NCBI RefSeq assembly: GCF_002252155.1
Contig: NZ_NEFD01000007.1
Span: 1 to 64,000, forward strand
DNA: 64,000 nucleotides
Source: Wohlfahrtiimonas sp. G9077
GTDB lineage: Bacteria > Pseudomonadota > Gammaproteobacteria > Cardiobacteriales > Wohlfahrtiimonadaceae
Direction of reading: 5' to 3'
The notes beneath the pieces are model-generated. The model saw only the letters and a list, made by a program, of their open reading frames with translations. It made no database searches and was not told where the DNA came from. How positions within the stretch are numbered: the stretch's first letter is position 1; each line of letters opens with the position of its first letter. The translations under genes were made by a program, and so were the position numbers. Positions 61,368 to 64,000 of this stretch are shown piece after piece.

Positions 61368-62756
61368 CTATTTTTTCTGTGCCGCCTTGGTGATTTTCAC
61401 CACAATGGTGGAAAGTAAAATTAAGGCCAAAATGTTTGGCAATACCATCAAGCCATTGAACATATCCGCCATATCCCACACCAAATCCACTTTAAAGAAA
61501 GCGGCGATGAAAATACATGCCACCACCATCATTTGGAAAATGCGGATCGCCACTTCAGAGCCAAAGAGATAACGCACATTTGTCTCTGCATAATAATACC
61601 AACCCACAATGGTGGAAAAGGCAAAACACAATAAGGCAATGCTCACAAAGTAGCTACCAAAGGCACCAAAGACCGATTGATACGCTTGCTGCGTCACGGC
61701 AATGCCTTTCACTTGATAGACAGATAAAAAGTTACCTTGCCCCACCACATTGCCAAGGGCTGCCCAATCTTTCAGTGCGGAAGTAATGATGACAAAACCC
61801 GTTAACGTCACAATCGTACACACAATGAAAACACCCATCATGGCTAAAAATGCTTGCTGTTCAGGCGCGGTGTCTTTCGCCACCGCATGCGCGTGTGGCG
61901 TTGACCCCATCCCTGCTTCATTGGAGAATAAACCACGAGCAATACCAAAGCGCGCCGCCTGTTGAATCGCAATCCCCGCGCCCGCGCCTAACACAGCTTC
62001 AGGATCAAAAGCCGCCACAAAAATCACGCGGCAAGCATCCCATAAATAGGCTGAATTGATGGTTAAAATCACCACAACGCCCAATAGATAAAAGAGCGCC
62101 ATCAACGGAATCAATTTTTCCACCACCGCTGCAATGTTTTTAATGCCGCCCATAATCACTAAACCTGTGATGCTGGCCAATATTAAACCCATTAACCATG
62201 TTGGTGTATTAAATGAGTTGCTAAATGCCTCCACAATTGAGTTGCTTTGCACCATGTTGCCAATTAAACCCAATGCCATGATGATGAGCACTGCAAACAA
62301 CACCGCCAACCACTTCATGCCAAGCCCGCGCTCAATATAATAAGCCGGTCCGCCCACCACTTGCCCATTGCGATCTTTAGTTTTGAAATGAATGGCCAAA
62401 ATGGCTTCTGCATAAATGGTGGCCATGCCTAAAAATGAGGAGACCCAAATCCAAAAAAGCGCACCGGGTCCACCCAATAAAATGGCGGTGGCAGGTCCGG
62501 CTAAATTCCCTGTGCCCACTTGGCCGGCAATCGCTGTTGCAACAGCCTGAAATGAGCTCATCCCGTTTTTCCCAGCTTTTTCACCTTTTAGGGAAACGCC
62601 TGAAAAAAACATCTTCATCCCCGAGAAAAACCCTCGCACCTGAATGAATTTTAATCTGAATGTGAAAAAGATACCCACGCCAACGAGTAGGTAAATCAGA
62701 ATATTGTTCCACAAAATTCCATTAACGGCATTCACGACCGTTTCTAAAGCATGCAT
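61368..62756 (-). CDS. Alanine/glycine:cation symporter (AGCS family)
   Basis: A 462-residue inner-membrane transporter, about 11 membrane segments. Family features: FFTFRLKFIQVRGF near the N-terminus, AIAGQVGTGNLAGPATAI (about 72-89) with the sodium/substrate GxGN-type loop, GPGALFWIWVSSFLGM, and GLFSNEAGMGSTPHAHAVA (about 282-300). It imports alanine or glycine with sodium. A strong ribosome-binding site (AAGGAGG) precedes the ATG. It has its own terminator. Confidence 0.93.
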   Translation of the reverse strand: MHALETVVNAVNGILWNNILIYLLVGVGIFFTFRLKFIQVRGFFSGMKMFFSGVSLKGEKAGKNGMSSFQAVATAIAGQVGTGNLAGPATAILLGGPGALFWIWVSSFLGMATIYAEAILAIHFKTKDRNGQVVGGPAYYIERGLGMKWLAVLFAVLIIMALGLIGNMVQSNSIVEAFSNSFNTPTWLMGLILASITGLVIMGGIKNIAAVVEKLIPLMALFYLLGVVVILTINSAYLWDACRVIFVAAFDPEAVLGAGAGIAIQQAARFGIARGLFSNEAGMGSTPHAHAVAKDTAPEQQAFLAMMGVFIVCTIVTLTGFVIITSALKDWAALGNVVGQGNFLSVYQVKGIAVTQQAYQSVFGAFGSYFVSIALLCFAFSTIVGWYYYAETNVRYLFGSEVAIRIFQMMVVACIFIAAFFKVDLVWDMADMFNGLMVLPNILALILLSTIVVKITKAAQKK

Positions 62757-62897
62757 GTTACCTCCTTAATACAGCCGTATAGTGTATAATTTTTTTCACA
62801 GGTTGTATGGGAATAATTCAAAAAATCTACTACTCTATTGTCTCGATTTCCATTAGAATGGCGCTCTTTTCTCAGCGCATTTGAGACCACACACTTT

Positions 62898-62933
62898 ATG
62901 ATCAACACCGCACGCTTTTTCTTACAGCAGTGA
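62898..62933 (+). CDS. Possible leader peptide upstream of yedE
   Basis: An 11-codon open frame, MINTARFFLQQ, ending in TGA at 62931-62933, inside the 5' leader of yedE. Its codons 2-4 (ATCAACAC, 62901-62908) are the exact reverse complement of GTGTTGAT at 62989-62996, so translation could control leader folding. There is only a weak GAGA upstream as ribosome-binding site. It may be chance. Confidence 0.3.
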   Translation: MINTARFFLQQ

Positions 62934-62945
62934 CGCACTCACAGA

Positions 62946-63008
62946 ATCTCTAGGTTAGAGATAGGCTCGGGTGCTCGTCGTTGATTGCGTGTTGATGGTG
63001 AACACCCG
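62946..63008 (+). promoter_or_regulatory. Structured 5' leader of yedE
   Basis: Two stem-loops can be drawn: ATCTCTA-ggt-TAGAGAT (62946-62962) and CGGGTG/CACCCG (62968-62973 with 63003-63008), the second containing GTTGAT twice. It does not match a riboswitch class that I recognise. A regulatory role is inferred from position and pairing. Confidence 0.4.
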
Positions 63009-63046
63009 TCTTTTGTCGACCTCAAAAAACAAGGACAGGGTTCAAC

Positions 63047-64000
63047 ATGACCACATGGCACACTTTTAAACAAAAATATCTGATTCAATTTTGGAATCCC
63101 GTGGCAGCAGTGATTGCTGCTGGGATTTTGGCCACTTATTACTTTGGCATCACCGGCACTTTATGGGCCGTAACGGGAGAATTTACGCGCTGGGGCGGGC
63201 ACATTTTACAAGCCTTTGGCGTGGATCCAAGCGATTGGACGTATTTTAAAATGATCGGCTTTCAAGGCTCGCCTTTAGATCGCACCGATGGTTTATTATT
63301 GATTGGGATGTTTGGTGGTTGTATCGCTGCAGCACTTTGGGCAAACAACATCAAATATAGAAGCTCACCCCATAAAATCCGTATTTTCCAAGCATTGCTT
63401 GGCGGCATCATTGCCGGCTTTGGCGCCCGTTTAGCGATGGGTTGTAACTTAGCGGCATTCTTTACCGGCATTCCACAATTCTCCTTGCACGCTTGGTTCT
63501 TTGCCATCACAACGGCAATCGGCTCATATGCAGGTGCGAAAGTGGCCTTGCATCCGATTTTTCGCATTCCACTCAAAGTGCAAAAAGTCACCGCTCAAGC
63601 GCCTCTTCAACAAAATCCTGCCCAAGTCAAACGCCGTTTTATCATCGGTTCCATCGTGTTTGCGGCATTGTTCATCACAGGGCTTGTTTTACTCTTCATT
63701 AAACCATTGTTTGGCATTGCATTGATCTTCGGGACGGCATTTGGTTTACTCATCGAGCGCGCACAAATCTGCTTTACCTCAGCATTTCGTGATTTATGGA
63801 TCACAGGACGCACACACATGGCCAAAGCCATCATCATCGGTATGATTGTGAGCACCATTGGGACATTTGCATTCATTGAAGCAGGCATTGCACCTAAAAT
63901 TTACTGGGCAGCACCAAATGCCATTTTAGGCGGCTTACTCTTTGGCTTTGGCATTGTGTTGGCCGGCGGCTGTGAAACTGGCTGGATGTATCGTGCCGTT
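63047..64000 (+). CDS. yedE: YedE-type YeeE/YedE family membrane transporter (3' end cut by window edge)
   Basis: 318 codons are present; E. coli YedE is about 400 residues. The sequence follows E. coli YedE closely as remembered: WNPVAAVIAAGILATYYFGITG at the N-terminus, AVTGEFTRWGG, GARLAMGCNLAAFFTGIPQFSLHAWFFA with the conserved Cys, LIERAQICFTSAFRD with a second Cys, and LAGGCETGWMYRAV at the window edge. Members are proposed to move thiosulfate, sulfur or selenium species; the role in selenium metabolism is from the literature, not from this sequence. AAGGACAGGG precedes the ATG. A tusA-like yedF would be expected next. Confidence 0.93.
   Translation, partial: MTTWHTFKQKYLIQFWNPVAAVIAAGILATYYFGITGTLWAVTGEFTRWGGHILQAFGVDPSDWTYFKMIGFQGSPLDRTDGLLLIGMFGGCIAAALWANNIKYRSSPHKIRIFQALLGGIIAGFGARLAMGCNLAAFFTGIPQFSLHAWFFAITTAIGSYAGAKVALHPIFRIPLKVQKVTAQAPLQQNPAQVKRRFIIGSIVFAALFITGLVLLFIKPLFGIALIFGTAFGLLIERAQICFTSAFRDLWITGRTHMAKAIIIGMIVSTIGTFAFIEAGIAPKIYWAAPNAILGGLLFGFGIVLAGGCETGWMYRAV

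Noticed and set aside
62946-63046. Known riboswitch (Moco, yybP-ykoY, glycine, SAM) before yedE
   Set aside because: The conserved core bases of these classes are not present; only generic stem-loops can be drawn.
1-64000. CRISPR arrays, prophage or insertion sequences
   Set aside because: No regularly spaced repeats, transposase, integrase (other than XerC) or phage structural genes were seen.

Overview
The window is ordinary chromosomal DNA of a gammaproteobacterium with an LPS outer membrane. Supporting genes are LptA/B/C, MsbA, TolB-Pal, MinCDE, SlyD, Hsp15, XerC, Orn, SbcB and a 6S RNA directly upstream of 5-formyl-THF cyclo-ligase (the ssrS-ygfA order known from E. coli). Moderate base composition, compact operons and the gene mix would fit a small-genome lineage such as the Cardiobacteriales/Wohlfahrtiimonas group or a relative, but I cannot fix the genus. 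No CRISPR array, prophage, insertion sequence, tRNA or rRNA gene was recognised.

Region 1 (1-16.75 kb, all minus strand) is a surface-polysaccharide locus. Read in gene direction, it starts with a sialic acid cassette (neuB, neuC, neuA, a flippase and a GT52-type sialyltransferase). It continues with an initiating sugar transferase, a Wzx flippase, an EpsG-like polymerase, three glycosyltransferases and a second, paralogous initiating transferase. It ends in galU, a ugd-like gene and pgi, a 3' module like that of Acinetobacter capsule loci. The wzx-wzy-GT core is visibly AT-rich. The two initiating transferase genes end in an almost identical 68-bp stretch. The Ugd-like protein lacks the family's catalytic cysteine.

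Region 2 (16.75-25.2 kb) holds ung and, on the minus strand, a tight run: orn, pgpA, an anchored thermonuclease, a PH-domain protein, a non-canonical MCE lipid-transport system (STAS-permease fusion, ATPase, MCE protein, lipoprotein), a NUDIX protein and a GNAT. A LOG-family gene lies upstream under its own promoter.

Region 3 (25.2-35.4 kb, plus strand): ubiD-gmhA-slp-glycosyltransferase, hemA, hpt, tolB-pal, msbA and a short OmpA-domain protein.

Region 4 (35.4-42.6 kb, minus): an almost gapless run rpiA-lptC-lptA-lptB-sbcB-EEP nuclease-SEL1/FimV-like protein-comF. The promoter of 6S RNA is embedded in the 3' end of comF and is followed by 6S RNA and fau.

Region 5 (42.6-52 kb): slyD, minCDE-hslR-xerC, ahpC on the opposite strand (its terminator lies inside xerC), an OLD-family nuclease with a damaged Walker A motif, cysS, a ybeD-like gene, a lipoprotein and a DUF805 membrane protein.

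Region 6 (52-64 kb): a marR-acrA-acrB efflux operon with a palindromic operator over its promoter, uspA, ispD-ispF, metG, a small unknown gene, an alanine/sodium symporter and the start of yedE behind a structured leader.

Nothing here is clearly a new system. The most unusual items are the apparently inactivated Ugd and OLD proteins, two similar hairpin-type intergenic repeats, the duplicated initiating transferases and the yedE leader.
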